A stretch of 64,000 nt of DNA from CADEEV01 sp964442185 (GCA_964442185.1 CAYTWT010000229.1:4870-68869), one strand, 5' to 3'; positions 26,248 through 35,194 are shown, numbered from the stretch's first letter. Notes: a model not told the origin generated them from the letters alone. Made by a program: numbers and translations.

Positions 26248-26265
26248 CGCGCCACGCGTGGCGCG
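26248..26265. repeat. 18-bp perfect palindrome between DUF151 stop and parA
   Basis: The half site CGCGCCACG is followed directly by its reverse complement, with no spacer. It begins 2 bp after the DUF151 gene ends and about 90 bp before parA. No T-run follows on the minus strand, so it is not a standard terminator; it could be an operator, a site for a dimeric protein, or an RNA hairpin. Confidence 0.6.
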
Positions 26266-26267
26266 GA

Positions 26268-26750
26268 TCACATCTTGTATTTGCCGAGCTCGTCTTCGGA
26301 CAGGCCCTCGAGCCACTGGCGCAGCCGCCCCACATCGGAGTCGCGGCTTGCCTCTGCACTGCTGGCGCCGTCGATCACCGCCTGCTCCACGAAGATCGGC
26401 GAGCGCGTGCGTAGCGCCAGCGCGATCGCATCGGACGGACGAGCATCGACGCGTCGATCACCGTCGGCGCCGCGCAGGTGAATCTCGGCATAAAACGTGT
26501 TCTCGCGCAGGTCGCAAACCACGATCCGCCGCACTTCGGCGCGCAGGTCGTCAATGACGTTCTTCAGCAGGTCGTGGGTCATCGGTCGCGGCGTCTGCAC
26601 GTTCTCGATCTGCAACGCGATCGCGTTGGCTTCGAAGACGCCGACCCAGATCGGCAGGATGCGCTGGCCGTCCTGATCGCGCAGCACGATGATGGGCATG
26701 TTCGTGATGGGGTCGATCATCAGCCCCTTGATGGTCATCTCGATCTGCAT
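26268..26750 (-). CDS. Bifunctional nuclease domain protein (DUF151)
   Basis: The 160-aa protein has the BFN/DUF151 domain (about 1-130): IKGLMIDPITNMPIIVLRD, ILPIWVGVFEANAIALQIE, RPMTHDLLKNVIDDL and VDARPSDAIALALRT. A short acidic/helical tail follows (LRQWLEGLSEDELGKYKM). Plant and bacterial members have been reported with DNase/RNase activity, but the cellular job is unclear. It is 45 bp downstream of miaB on the same strand. Confidence 0.88.
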   Translation of the reverse strand: MQIEMTIKGLMIDPITNMPIIVLRDQDGQRILPIWVGVFEANAIALQIENVQTPRPMTHDLLKNVIDDLRAEVRRIVVCDLRENTFYAEIHLRGADGDRRVDARPSDAIALALRTRSPIFVEQAVIDGASSAEASRDSDVGRLRQWLEGLSEDELGKYKM

Positions 26751-26795
26751 GCCGCTGGCCCTCAGAGGAGAATATAGGGAACGCGGAAGCCACCG

Positions 26796-28118
26796 TCAAT
26801 GAAGAGTTTGCTCGCGCGCGCTGCCGGTGAGCGAGTTCGGGCCGGCCCCCGTGACGTCCACGGTGAGGATCCTGCCGAGCCAGGCATCCGGCCCGTCGAA
26901 ATGCACGATGCGGAAATGGCGGCTGCGGCCGGAGACACGGCCGCTGCCGTCCACGCTATCCACCAGGACTTCTTCGGCGGCCCCGACCCGCGCTTGGTTG
27001 CGCGCGGCCTGAAGGCGTTGCTGCTGGCTGTTCAACACCTGCAGGCGGCGTCGTTTTTCGACTTCGGGTACGTCGTCCGTGAGGCGCAGGGCGCCGGTTC
27101 CGGGGCGCGGCGAGTAGCTGAAGACGAACAACCCTTCCAAGCCCACCGCTTCCACGAGTTCAACCGTCGCCTGGAAATCCTCCTCCGTTTCGCCGGGATA
27201 ACCGACGATGGCGTCGGCCGTGAGCGCCAGATCGGGCACATGGGCCCGCAGCAGCGCCACCTTCTCCAGATACTCGGCTCGCGTATAGCCCCGACGCATC
27301 GAGTCCAGGACAGGGTCCGAGCCTGACTGGAAAGGCAGGTGAAGGTAGGGGCACAGCTTCGGCAGATCGCGCATGGCTCGGGCGAAGCGCTCGTCCACGT
27401 GGCTCGGATGTGATGTCGTGAAGCGCAACCTGCCGAGGCCGGGGACCTCATGGACGGTGGACAGCAGCCCGGCGAAGTCGACGCCGTCGTGTTGGTACGC
27501 GTTCACGGTTTGCCCAAGCAACATCACCTCGCCATAGCCGCGCTCCACCAGCGAGCGGACTTCCTCTACGATCGCGGCGACAGGCCGGCAGACCTCGGTA
27601 CCCCGCGTCCGCGGTACGACGCAGAAGCTGCACACGTGGTCGCAGCCCTCCATCGCCGTCACGTAGGCGCGCGCCGCGCTGGAATGCGCGACCGTCTGGT
27701 CCGGGATCGTGAAGGAATCCGCCTTCCGATCGAGGTCGACGGCCACGCCGCCACCTTCCAGCACGCGCGCGAGCAGCCCGGGGACCGAAGCCACGTTGTG
27801 GGTTCCGACCAGCAGGTCCACGTTCCCGGCGCGCTCTAGCACGCGCTCGCCTTCGAGTTGCGCCACGCATCCGCCGACCCCGATCCTGAGTTTGGGCCGT
27901 TGGCGCTGCAGCTTCTTCAGACGTCCCAGCGCGTGATACAGCTTCTGCGAAGCCTTCTCGCGAACAGCGCAGGTGTTGATGAAGACGAAGTCGGCGGCGC
28001 CAGCCGAGGCGGCGCGCTCGTGGCCCTCGGCGAGAAGCAAGCCGGCAACCTTCTCCGAATCGTTGACGTTCATCTGGCAACCGAACGTCTCGACGAAGAA
28101 GCGATTTTTCCTTTGCAT
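26796..28118 (-). CDS. miaB: tRNA-2-methylthio-N6-dimethylallyladenosine synthase
   Basis: MiaB adds the methylthio group to i6A37 of tRNA. The 440-aa protein has all three parts: an N-terminal UPF0004 domain with cluster cysteines (VETFGCQMNVNDSE, NTCAVREKA, GVGGCVAQLEG), a radical SAM core with CDHVCSFCVVPRTRG, and a C-terminal TRAM domain. ATG 28118 gives the family-typical N-terminus (RKNRFFVETFGCQ); an ORF extension upstream is not used. The recN stop lies 16 bp upstream of this start, so the genes may share a transcript. Confidence 0.95.
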   Translation of the reverse strand: MQRKNRFFVETFGCQMNVNDSEKVAGLLLAEGHERAASAGAADFVFINTCAVREKASQKLYHALGRLKKLQRQRPKLRIGVGGCVAQLEGERVLERAGNVDLLVGTHNVASVPGLLARVLEGGGVAVDLDRKADSFTIPDQTVAHSSAARAYVTAMEGCDHVCSFCVVPRTRGTEVCRPVAAIVEEVRSLVERGYGEVMLLGQTVNAYQHDGVDFAGLLSTVHEVPGLGRLRFTTSHPSHVDERFARAMRDLPKLCPYLHLPFQSGSDPVLDSMRRGYTRAEYLEKVALLRAHVPDLALTADAIVGYPGETEEDFQATVELVEAVGLEGLFVFSYSPRPGTGALRLTDDVPEVEKRRRLQVLNSQQQRLQAARNQARVGAAEEVLVDSVDGSGRVSGRSRHFRIVHFDGPDAWLGRILTVDVTGAGPNSLTGSAREQTLH

Positions 28119-28134
28119 TCTCGAAAGATCCGCC

Positions 28135-29817
28135 CTAGGAACGCAGACCCTGCTTGACCATCTCGCGCGCGTGACGACGCGCCGCGTCGGTAATTGTCTC
28201 ACCGCCGAGCATGCGCGCCACTTCCTCCACTCGCGCGTCGCTTTGGAGACGCTCCACCTCCGCCACCGTACGGTTCTTGAGGGCCCGCTTCGTCACGACG
28301 AAGTGCGCCTCGGCGAGGGCCGCGATCTGTGGCAGGTGGGTCACGCACAGCACCTGGTGGCGCCCCGCGATCGCGCGCAGCTTGCGGCCCACGACCTCGG
28401 CCACGCGGCCGCCAATACCCGCGTCCACTTCGTCGAAGACCAGCGTCTTGCCCTCGGCTTCAAGGCCCGAGGCCGCGTTCAGGGCCAGCAGGATCCGTGA
28501 CAGCTCGCCGCCGGAGGCGATGCGTGCCAGCGGGCGCGGGTCCTCGCCCGGATTCGGCGATAACAGGAACTCCGCAGCCTCGAGCCCCCGCTCTCCCCAG
28601 CACGACGTGTCGGAGGCGTCGGCTGGAGGGAGGTCCGGATCGAACTGGACACGGAACCGTGTGCGCTCCATGGCCAGCTGCGCGAGCTCGGCCTCGACTT
28701 TCCTCTGCAGGTCCTTCGCCGCAGCACGCCGCTTTCGAGACAGCTCGGAGGCCCGTTCGAAGTAGCGGGCCGCCGCCTGGCTCCGCTCCGCGCTCAGGGC
28801 CTTCTCTCGCTCATCGGCGGACCCCGTCGGGCCCAGCTCCACGCGGCAACGCGCGCCAAACGCAAGCACCTCCTCGACCGAGCCACCGTACTTCTTCTTC
28901 AGCCGCTCGAGGAGTGCGAGTCGCGCCTCGATCTCGTCCAACCGGCCGGGCGTCACTTGGAGCTTCTCGCGATAATCGCGGAGAAAGTAGGAGAGGTCCT
29001 CGAGGGGCGCCACCACTCCGGCGCGTCCTGCCCCGAGCTCGGCGAAGCGGGCGTCAATTGAGGCCAACTCGTCGACGCGTTTGTAGACCTGCGCGAGCCG
29101 GCCGAGCGCCGCAGCTTCGTCCTCGTAGAGCAGGCTGTAAGCCTCCGCCGCAAGTGTCGACAGCCGGCCGGCGTTGGCCTGGACCGTCTTCTCCCGCCGG
29201 AGCGCCTCTTCTTCGCCCGGCTGAAGCGCCGCCTGCTCGATCTCGCCAGCCTGGAACTCGAGCATCTCGCGGCGCCGCTCCCAGTCGCGCCGATCCCGCC
29301 GGAGCGTCTCGAGTTCGGCGTCGATCTCGCGGAGCCGGCTGTACAGCCCCGCCACCTCTTCCGTCGAAAGGCCCGCGTGCCGGTCGACCAGAGCGCGATG
29401 GGCTCCCGGGTCGAGCAATCCCTGCGGCTCGTGCTGGCCGTGGATCGTCACGAGCCGGCCACCCAGCTCACGCAGCACGCCCACCGGAACCAGCGCGCCG
29501 TTGACAGTCGCCTTGCCCTTCCCCGAAACATGGAGCTCGCGTCGGACCACGATCTCGTCACCTTCGATCGGCAGACCGTGGCCCTTGAGCATCGCCCCGG
29601 CCTCCGGCGTTTCGAGGAGCCCTTCCACGACCGCATGTTCCTCGCCGCTCCTTATCAAGTCGGGCGAAGCGCGCCCACCCAGCAAGAGCCCCAGGGCGTC
29701 AACCAGGATGGACTTGCCGGCGCCTGTTTCTCCCGTCAGCAGCGTCAGCCCTTCTCCGAACTCCATCTCGACCGAGGCAGCAAGGGCGATATTGTTGATT
29801 TTGAACCACTTAATCAT
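28135..29817 (-). CDS. recN: DNA repair protein RecN
   Basis: RecN is an SMC-like ATPase that supports double-strand-break repair. The 560-aa protein begins LTLLTGETGAGKSILVDALGLLLGG (Walker A, residues 29-36), has long Glu/Arg-rich coiled-coil arms around 160-380, and closes with ASGGELSRILLALN (signature) and TLVFDEVDAGIGGRVAEVVG (Walker B). Length matches the family. A good minus-strand promoter lies just upstream, divergent from tolQ. Confidence 0.95.
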   Translation of the reverse strand: MIKWFKINNIALAASVEMEFGEGLTLLTGETGAGKSILVDALGLLLGGRASPDLIRSGEEHAVVEGLLETPEAGAMLKGHGLPIEGDEIVVRRELHVSGKGKATVNGALVPVGVLRELGGRLVTIHGQHEPQGLLDPGAHRALVDRHAGLSTEEVAGLYSRLREIDAELETLRRDRRDWERRREMLEFQAGEIEQAALQPGEEEALRREKTVQANAGRLSTLAAEAYSLLYEDEAAALGRLAQVYKRVDELASIDARFAELGAGRAGVVAPLEDLSYFLRDYREKLQVTPGRLDEIEARLALLERLKKKYGGSVEEVLAFGARCRVELGPTGSADEREKALSAERSQAAARYFERASELSRKRRAAAKDLQRKVEAELAQLAMERTRFRVQFDPDLPPADASDTSCWGERGLEAAEFLLSPNPGEDPRPLARIASGGELSRILLALNAASGLEAEGKTLVFDEVDAGIGGRVAEVVGRKLRAIAGRHQVLCVTHLPQIAALAEAHFVVTKRALKNRTVAEVERLQSDARVEEVARMLGGETITDAARRHAREMVKQGLRS

Positions 29818-29836
29818 CGGCGCGCGTGCGCCGAGG

Positions 29837-29866
29837 AGAATAGCACAGCGTTCGGCGTGCTGTAAA
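29837..29866 (-). promoter_or_regulatory. Promoter of recN with overlapping inverted repeat
   Basis: On the minus strand TTTACA, an 18-bp spacer and TGC-TATTCT (extended -10) lead to a predicted start about 12 bp before the recN ATG. Within the spacer is an inverted repeat AGCAC (29842-29846) and GTGCT (29856-29860), placed where a repressor such as LexA could act; it does not match LexA boxes known to me from other deltaproteobacteria. Confidence 0.5.
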
Positions 29867-29958
29867 TCACGTTCCTGCCGCCGGTTGTGGCTTTCTCGTT
29901 GACACTCCCCAACCTATTGTGGCATCCTCAATCGGCAGCGCTATTTAGAGAGGTCTTA

Positions 29959-30684
29959 TTGCCCATTGCACTCCCCCTGACCCTGGCACAAGGCGCTTCC
30001 TTTTCCGGCGGCTTCGGAGGTTGGGTGGGCCACACCGGCCCGGTGGCCCGTGGGGTTCTGGTCCTGCTCGTGCTGTTCTCGCTGCTCTCGTGGGCCATCA
30101 TCATCTACAAAGGCGTCGCCCTTGGCCGGGCCATGCGGGAGTCCCGGACCTTCCTGCAGGTCTTCCGCAAGAGCAGCAAGTTTTCCGAGGTGAATGCCGT
30201 CTGCGTTCAGCTCAAGGTGAGCCCACTGGTCGGCGTCTTCCAGGCCGGCTACCTCGAAGTCAACCAACAGGTGCGCGGGGCCACGACGCCCGGAGCCAGT
30301 GCCGCTGCGAAGCCGGTGGTGAAGAGCATCGAGTCGCTGACGCGAGCGCTCGTCCGCGCAGCGACCGGCGAGGTCACGCGCCTCGAACGACGCGTCACCT
30401 TCCTCGCCACCACCGCTTCGGTCACGCCCTTCATCGGCCTGTTCGGCACGGTGTGGGGCATCATGAACGCGTTCTCTGACATCGGCCGGATGGGCTCGGC
30501 CAACCTCGCGGTCGTGGCGCCCGGCATTTCGGAGGCGCTGATCACGACCGCCGCGGGACTCGCGGCGGCGATCCCCGCGGCCGTCTTCTTCAACTTCTAC
30601 AACAGCCGAATCAAGGTGCTCGCGTCGATGATGGACGACTTCGCCCTGGAATTCCTCAACATCGTCGAGCGTAACTTCACGTAG
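29959..30684 (+). CDS. tolQ: Tol-Pal system proton channel subunit TolQ
   Basis: TolQ is the MotA/ExbB-type subunit that, with TolR, uses the proton gradient to power the Tol-Pal envelope machine. The 241-aa protein has three membrane segments: GVLVLLVLFSLLSWAIIIYKG near the N-terminus, then TFLATTASVTPFIGLFGTVWGIM and AGLAAAIPAAVFFNFY. Start TTG 29959 is preferred because AGAGAGG (29947-29953) lies 5 bases before it; a longer reading from GTG 29887 would include an upstream TTGACA (29899-29904), possibly a -35 element. First gene of the tol operon. Confidence 0.9.
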   Translation: MPIALPLTLAQGASFSGGFGGWVGHTGPVARGVLVLLVLFSLLSWAIIIYKGVALGRAMRESRTFLQVFRKSSKFSEVNAVCVQLKVSPLVGVFQAGYLEVNQQVRGATTPGASAAAKPVVKSIESLTRALVRAATGEVTRLERRVTFLATTASVTPFIGLFGTVWGIMNAFSDIGRMGSANLAVVAPGISEALITTAAGLAAAIPAAVFFNFYNSRIKVLASMMDDFALEFLNIVERNFT

Positions 30685-30686
30685 AG

Positions 30687-31160
30687 ATGCAGGCGGGCGG
30701 TAGTTCGGAAAGCGGCACCTCTCGCGCGGCGGCGGCCTACAAGGGCCTGCGCTCACGACACGCCACGGTCGTCATGGGCGACATCAACGTGACACCGCTC
30801 GTCGACGTGGTGCTGGTGCTGCTGCTGGTGTTCATGGTCACCGCACCGATGATGAGCCGAGGCATCGACGTGTCACTGCCGGTCGCGAACCAGCCGAAGA
30901 ACGACCCCGAGGAGCGCGTCACGGTGTCGATCAACGCCCAGGAACGCGTCTACGTCGCCGATCGGCCGATCGCGATGCCGCTGCTCGAGCAGCACCTCAA
31001 GGGGCTGATGGAGGGACGCACTGCGAAGGTCGTCTACCTCCGCGCCGACGAGAAGCTGCGCTACGGCAAGGTGATCGAGGTCGTGGACCACATCAAGCGC
31101 GCCGGCGTCGATCAGATCGGCTTCGTGTACGTGCTACCCGGGGAGAAATCGAAGCCGTGA
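30687..31160 (+). CDS. tolR: Tol-Pal system protein TolR
   Basis: The 157-aa ExbD/TolR protein has a single membrane helix INVTPLVDVVLVLLLVFMVTAP whose Asp is the expected proton-carrying residue, and a periplasmic domain with VVYLRADEKLRYGKVIEVVDHIKRAG. It works in complex with TolQ. ATG 30687 is 2 bp after the tolQ stop. The roughly 30 residues before the helix are longer than in many homologues. Confidence 0.93.
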   Translation: MQAGGSSESGTSRAAAAYKGLRSRHATVVMGDINVTPLVDVVLVLLLVFMVTAPMMSRGIDVSLPVANQPKNDPEERVTVSINAQERVYVADRPIAMPLLEQHLKGLMEGRTAKVVYLRADEKLRYGKVIEVVDHIKRAGVDQIGFVYVLPGEKSKP

Positions 31161-31912
31161 AGGAGCCGGTGGATCGCCTGCTCGCCGAGCGCGAGCAGAT
31201 CGACAGGGGCTTCCAGGCGAGCGTCGTGCTCTCGGTGGCGGCGCATCTCCTATTGCTAGGCACCACCGTGGCCGCCGCGATCTTCGGATCGAAGACGCCG
31301 CTCCTGCAAGTGCAGGACGGCTTCGCGGTGCCCTTGCCTCCAGGCGGCGGCGGCGTTCGAAGCGCCGAGCCGCCGGCCCCGGCCAAGCCTGAGCCCGAGG
31401 TGTCCCAAGCCCCGCCTGCAACGCTGGCGCCTCCGCCGAAGATTCTCAAGCCACCGAAGGAGGACCCGAGGAAAGGCCTGCCCGAACTGGACGCGAAGAA
31501 GGGCAAGACCAAGCCGACTCCCCTGCCGGCGCCGCTGAAGTCGGGTGGTGTGGCGGGGGGCACGGGCCCCTCGGTCCAGACGCCGGGCCTCGAGTTCGGC
31601 CCTCCGGGCCCGGGCGTGCCCGGTGGAACCGACCCCCTCGGCGACTGGTATCTGGCGGGCGTCCAGCGAAAGATCTGGATGCTCTGGACGCAACAGATCC
31701 GCCCGTCGGCTCCGCAGCCCGTCACGATCAGTTTTACGATCACAACCGACGGCTCGGTCAGCGATGTGCGTGTCGTCCAGTCGAGCGGGATCTACCTGCT
31801 CGACAGCGCCGCTCAGCGCGCCGTCTACTCCGCGGGCCCGTTCGGCCCGCTTCCCAGGAACTATGGAACTGACCGGTATACGATCCAGGCCATCTTCAAG
31901 CCGACGAGTTAG
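31157..31912 (+). CDS. tolA: TolA/TonB-type energy-transducing protein
   Basis: The 251-aa protein has an N-terminal membrane anchor (ASVVLSVAAHLLLLGTTVAAAIF), a Pro-rich periplasmic linker (about 60-155) and a C-terminal TonB/TolA domain (PVTISFTITTDGSVSDVRVVQ). It should link the TolQR motor to Pal/TolB at the outer membrane. The linker is Pro/Gly/Lys-rich and much shorter than the long helix of E. coli TolA. GTG 31157 overlaps the tolR stop as GTGA. Position between tolR and tolB supports TolA over TonB. Confidence 0.85.
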   Translation: MKEPVDRLLAEREQIDRGFQASVVLSVAAHLLLLGTTVAAAIFGSKTPLLQVQDGFAVPLPPGGGGVRSAEPPAPAKPEPEVSQAPPATLAPPPKILKPPKEDPRKGLPELDAKKGKTKPTPLPAPLKSGGVAGGTGPSVQTPGLEFGPPGPGVPGGTDPLGDWYLAGVQRKIWMLWTQQIRPSAPQPVTISFTITTDGSVSDVRVVQSSGIYLLDSAAQRAVYSAGPFGPLPRNYGTDRYTIQAIFKPTS

Positions 31913-33248
31913 GGCCCTGCTCGCGGCCGGGCTCAGTCTCGCCGTGTTCGCTATCGTGCCCTCTGGGCTGCGCGCGCAACAGCCGACGCCTCCTGGGGGC
32001 GTTACGCCCACGATCGTCATCGATGCCTCGGCGCAGCGCTTCGCGGTCCCGGACTGCCTGCCCAGGCGCGACGACCCGGCGTTGCGCGAAGTCTGCCGCA
32101 GCTTCAGCCAGGTGCTCCGCAACGACCTGAAGTTCGAAGCCCTGTTCCAGTTCGTGCCCGAGAGCCTGTTCTCTGCAATCCCGCCCCTCAACCCCGACAA
32201 CCCGAACTTCGAAGACTGGAAATCGATCGGCACCAAGGTGCTGGTGGTGACCCAGGCGGACATCACGGGCAGCGATCTCAGCGTCGAGGCGCGCGTCCAC
32301 TTCGTCGATTCCGGCCAGGCGATGCTGACCAAGCGCTATTCCGGCCGGGCCGACAACCCGCGCTCCTTCGCCCACCAGCTCTCCGACGACATCATGGCGC
32401 TCACCCAGTACCGCGGCGTCGCGCGCACCCGTATCGCGTTCGCCTCGGACCGCGACAGCACCAAGCAGAAGCGCACGAAAGAGCTGTACATCGTCGACTA
32501 CGACGGCTTCAACCCGCGTCGTGTCACGGTCAATAGCTCGCTCAACATCCTGCCCGCATGGCGTCCCGACGGCCAGGCGCTTGCCTACGTCTCGTATCGG
32601 CAGGACCGTTCACCTCTCATCTTCCTCGCCGAGATCTTCGCCGGCCGCTCGAGCGGCAACATCACCGGCGAGCGCGCCGGCAGCCAGGCTTTCGCGCCCG
32701 CCTGGAGCCCGGATGGTAAGCGTGTCGTGTTCGCCAGCACTCGGGCGGGCAACATGGAGATCTTCTCAGCGAATGCGGACGGCGCCGAGTTGCGCCGCCT
32801 CACCAACTCCGCCGCCTCCGACACCGCGCCTTGCTTCAGCCCGACCGGCCAGGAGATCGCATTCACGTCGAACCGCACCGGCACGCCACAGATCTACCTG
32901 ATGGACAACGAGGGGCTGAACCTGCGGCGGCTGACGACCGTCGGCAACTACAACGACGCGCCGGCCTGGAACCCCTCGAAGCAGTACAGCGAGATCGCCT
33001 TCACGTCGCGGATCGAGGGTGGTTTCGAGGTCGCAGTGATCGACCTCGCCACGCGCCAAGTGCGTCAGATCACCGAGGGCCGCGGCAGCTGCGAGTACCC
33101 CGCCTGGGCTCCGAACGGCCGGCACCTGGTCTTTTCCTGTAACCGCGGCGGCACCTGGCAGATCAGCGTCGCCGATCGGGACGGTCGCGAGGTGAGCTTT
33201 CTCGCCACCGGGCCCGGCAACAACGTACAGCCCGATTGGGGACCCTGA
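31863..33248 (+). CDS. tolB: Tol-Pal system beta-propeller protein TolB
   Basis: The 461-aa periplasmic protein has a signal sequence (RRVRALLAAGLSLAVFAIVPSGLRA), an N-terminal domain with IVIDASAQRFAVPDC, and a six-bladed propeller of PD40 repeats such as AFAPAWSPDGKRVVFAS and DTAPCFSPTGQEIAFTS. TolB binds Pal and is released by TolA. ATG 31863 overlaps the tolA coding end by 50 bp out of frame, an unusually long overlap, but no later ATG, GTG or TTG keeps the signal peptide. Confidence 0.93.
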   Translation: MELTGIRSRPSSSRRVRALLAAGLSLAVFAIVPSGLRAQQPTPPGGVTPTIVIDASAQRFAVPDCLPRRDDPALREVCRSFSQVLRNDLKFEALFQFVPESLFSAIPPLNPDNPNFEDWKSIGTKVLVVTQADITGSDLSVEARVHFVDSGQAMLTKRYSGRADNPRSFAHQLSDDIMALTQYRGVARTRIAFASDRDSTKQKRTKELYIVDYDGFNPRRVTVNSSLNILPAWRPDGQALAYVSYRQDRSPLIFLAEIFAGRSSGNITGERAGSQAFAPAWSPDGKRVVFASTRAGNMEIFSANADGAELRRLTNSAASDTAPCFSPTGQEIAFTSNRTGTPQIYLMDNEGLNLRRLTTVGNYNDAPAWNPSKQYSEIAFTSRIEGGFEVAVIDLATRQVRQITEGRGSCEYPAWAPNGRHLVFSCNRGGTWQISVADRDGREVSFLATGPGNNVQPDWGP

Positions 33249-33253
33249 GAACC

Positions 33254-33808
33254 ATGAAGAAATCCCTTGCCCTCCTCGTGATCCTGACGCTCGCCGCGTG
33301 CGGCGGCACCAAGCGGCCGCCGCTGGTGGCGACCAGCGCTGGCGGCGCTTCGGGCTCCGGCCCGCGAAACACAGCTTCAGCGCCGCCAGAGGTCGTCTCT
33401 GAAGGCCCAGACATCCAGGCCGTGGACGGCGCTGGTCTCGGGCAAGAGGCGCTCAGCGACGAGTCCGGCGAAGGTGGTCCGCTCGCGGATATCCACTTCG
33501 ACTACGACCAGTCGTCGCTCAGCGACGAGGCGCGCGCGACGCTCGGGCAGCACGCCAACTGGCTCCAGGCCCACCCCGGGCTGCGCCTCTCGGTCGAAGG
33601 CCATTGCGACGATCGTGGCAGCGTGGAGTACAACCTCGCTCTTGGAGAGCAGCGAGCCCGCACCGCCTACGAATATCTCGTCAGCCTCGGCGTTCCCAAG
33701 GACCGGCTGAACACGGTGTCGTACGGCAAGGAGCGGCCTATCGATGTCGGCGTCAGCGAAGCCGCCTGGGCCAAGAACCGGCGGGCCCACTTCGCGCTCT
33801 CCCGCTGA
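33254..33808 (+). CDS. pal: Peptidoglycan-associated lipoprotein
   Basis: The 184-aa outer-membrane lipoprotein has a signal ending in LTLAAC (lipobox Cys16), a low-complexity linker and an OmpA-like peptidoglycan-binding domain: DIHFDYDQSSLSDEARATLGQ, VEGHCDDRGSVEYNLALGEQRA and the Arg of KNRRAHFAL near the end. Pal holds the outer membrane to peptidoglycan and interacts with TolB and TolA. ATG 33254 is 5 bp after the tolB stop. Confidence 0.95.
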   Translation: MKKSLALLVILTLAACGGTKRPPLVATSAGGASGSGPRNTASAPPEVVSEGPDIQAVDGAGLGQEALSDESGEGGPLADIHFDYDQSSLSDEARATLGQHANWLQAHPGLRLSVEGHCDDRGSVEYNLALGEQRARTAYEYLVSLGVPKDRLNTVSYGKERPIDVGVSEAAWAKNRRAHFALSR

Positions 33809-33891
33809 AAGAGCGGCCCGGCGTCCGATACCGGCGTTATATGATGGGTCTTGGCCCTCCGAGGGGCCCACAGCAAGTCTGGAGGTCCATC

Positions 33892-34701
33892 GTGATACGT
33901 CGCCTCACGGCATTTCTCATTGCCGCCTGCTTCGCCGCTCCAGCCTGGGCAGCGAACAAGGACATCGAGCGCCTGCAGATCCAGATCGCCAACCTCCAGG
34001 CCCAGCTCGCGGAGCTGCAGCGCAGGAGCGACGATGGCCTCAACGAGATCAAGCGGCTCAACGAGCTGCTGGCCGACCAGGCCGCCCAGGCCCGCAAGAA
34101 CGCGATCGAGCGGCAGACCAGGGACGAGGCGTGGCAGTTGGCCCTGAAGGACATCACCGATCGCCTGGGCGAGATCAGCGAGAAGCTTTCGGCCCCACCC
34201 CAGGCGGGTGCCGCGCCAGGCTACGCTGCAGCCCCAGGCCCAACGGGAGAGCCGTCCGCGGGAACGACCGCGCCCTCCATCCCGACCGGCGGTCCCGTGG
34301 CGATGGCGCCCCCGCTTGGGGCCACGGCGCCCGCCCCGCGCGAACTGTACAGCCAGGCCTATGCGGACTACGCCCGCGGCAACTACGACCTGGCGATCCA
34401 GGGCTTCCAGGAATATCTCCGGACCTACCCGAACACCGAGTTCTCGGACAACGGCCAGTACTGGATCGGCGAGTGTCTCTACGGAAAGCAGAAGTACGCC
34501 GAGGCGATCGAAGCGTGGAACGTGCTGTTCCGCGATTTCCCCTCGAGCGACAAACTGCCGGACGCGCGCTTCAAGAAGGGGCTCGCACTCGAGCGACTCG
34601 GACGCCGCAGCCAGGCCCTGGTGGAGTATCGGTATGTCGTGGATCGCTACCCGAACTCCGAAGCCGGGCGCAAGGCGCGCGAGAAGCTGAACGCGCAGTA
34701 G
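33892..34701 (+). CDS. cpoB: Cell division coordinator CpoB / YbgF
   Basis: The 269-aa periplasmic protein has a signal peptide (RRLTAFLIAACFAAPAWAA), a trimeric coiled-coil stretch (DIERLQIQIANLQAQLAEL, about 25-105), a Pro/Ala-rich linker and three TPR-like repeats at the C-terminus (ELYSQAYADYARGNYDLAI onward). It tunes Tol-Pal and peptidoglycan synthesis during constriction. GTG 33892 is set by GGAGG at 33881-33885. Usual last gene of the tol operon. Confidence 0.92.
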   Translation: MIRRLTAFLIAACFAAPAWAANKDIERLQIQIANLQAQLAELQRRSDDGLNEIKRLNELLADQAAQARKNAIERQTRDEAWQLALKDITDRLGEISEKLSAPPQAGAAPGYAAAPGPTGEPSAGTTAPSIPTGGPVAMAPPLGATAPAPRELYSQAYADYARGNYDLAIQGFQEYLRTYPNTEFSDNGQYWIGECLYGKQKYAEAIEAWNVLFRDFPSSDKLPDARFKKGLALERLGRRSQALVEYRYVVDRYPNSEAGRKAREKLNAQ

Positions 34702-34720
34702 AAACGAGAAAGGAATCTCC

Positions 34721-35170
34721 ATGGCGAGCGTCAACAAGGTCGTCCTGATCGGCAACCTCGGCAAGGATCCCGAGATCCGCTACATGCAATCGGGCGAACC
34801 GATCGCTAATTTTTCCCTGGCCACGAGCGAGCAATGGACCGACAAGGGCGGCCAGAAGCAGGAGCGCACCGAGTGGCATCGGGTCGAGGTCTTCGGCAAG
34901 ACCGCCCAGGTGGTCCGCGACTACTGCTCGAAGGGCAAGCAGGTCTACATCGAAGGCTCGATCCGCTACGACGAATGGACCGACAAGGACGGCAACAAGA
35001 AGTACATGACCAAGATCCGCGTCAGCGGCCCGAACTCGCGGCTGGTGCTGCTGGGCTCGCGCGGCGAGGGCGGCGGTGGCGGCCGCGCTGGCTCCGGCCC
35101 TCCGTCCGAGCAGAAGGAGTCGGGCCCGCCCGAGGACTTCCAGGTCAGCGACGAAGACGTGCCGTTCTAG
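34721..35170 (+). CDS. ssb: Single-stranded DNA-binding protein
   Basis: The 149-aa protein has the OB fold (ASVNKVVLIGNLGKDPEIRY, then FGKTAQVVRDYCSKGKQVYI), a short Gly-rich linker and the acidic tip SDEDVPF that recruits SSB-binding partners. It coats ssDNA in replication and repair. A ribosome site AAAGGAA precedes the ATG. The position between cpoB and the polyketide genes, 19 bp after cpoB, suggests read-through from the tol operon. Confidence 0.96.
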   Translation: MASVNKVVLIGNLGKDPEIRYMQSGEPIANFSLATSEQWTDKGGQKQERTEWHRVEVFGKTAQVVRDYCSKGKQVYIEGSIRYDEWTDKDGNKKYMTKIRVSGPNSRLVLLGSRGEGGGGGRAGSGPPSEQKESGPPEDFQVSDEDVPF

Positions 35171-35194
35171 CAGCGCCGCTTCGTCCCCGCATTC

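Noticed and set aside
29887..29958. Longer TolQ reading from GTG 29887
   Set aside because: No ribosome site, and a TTGACA promoter-like element lies inside; TTG 29959 has AGAGAGG at correct spacing.
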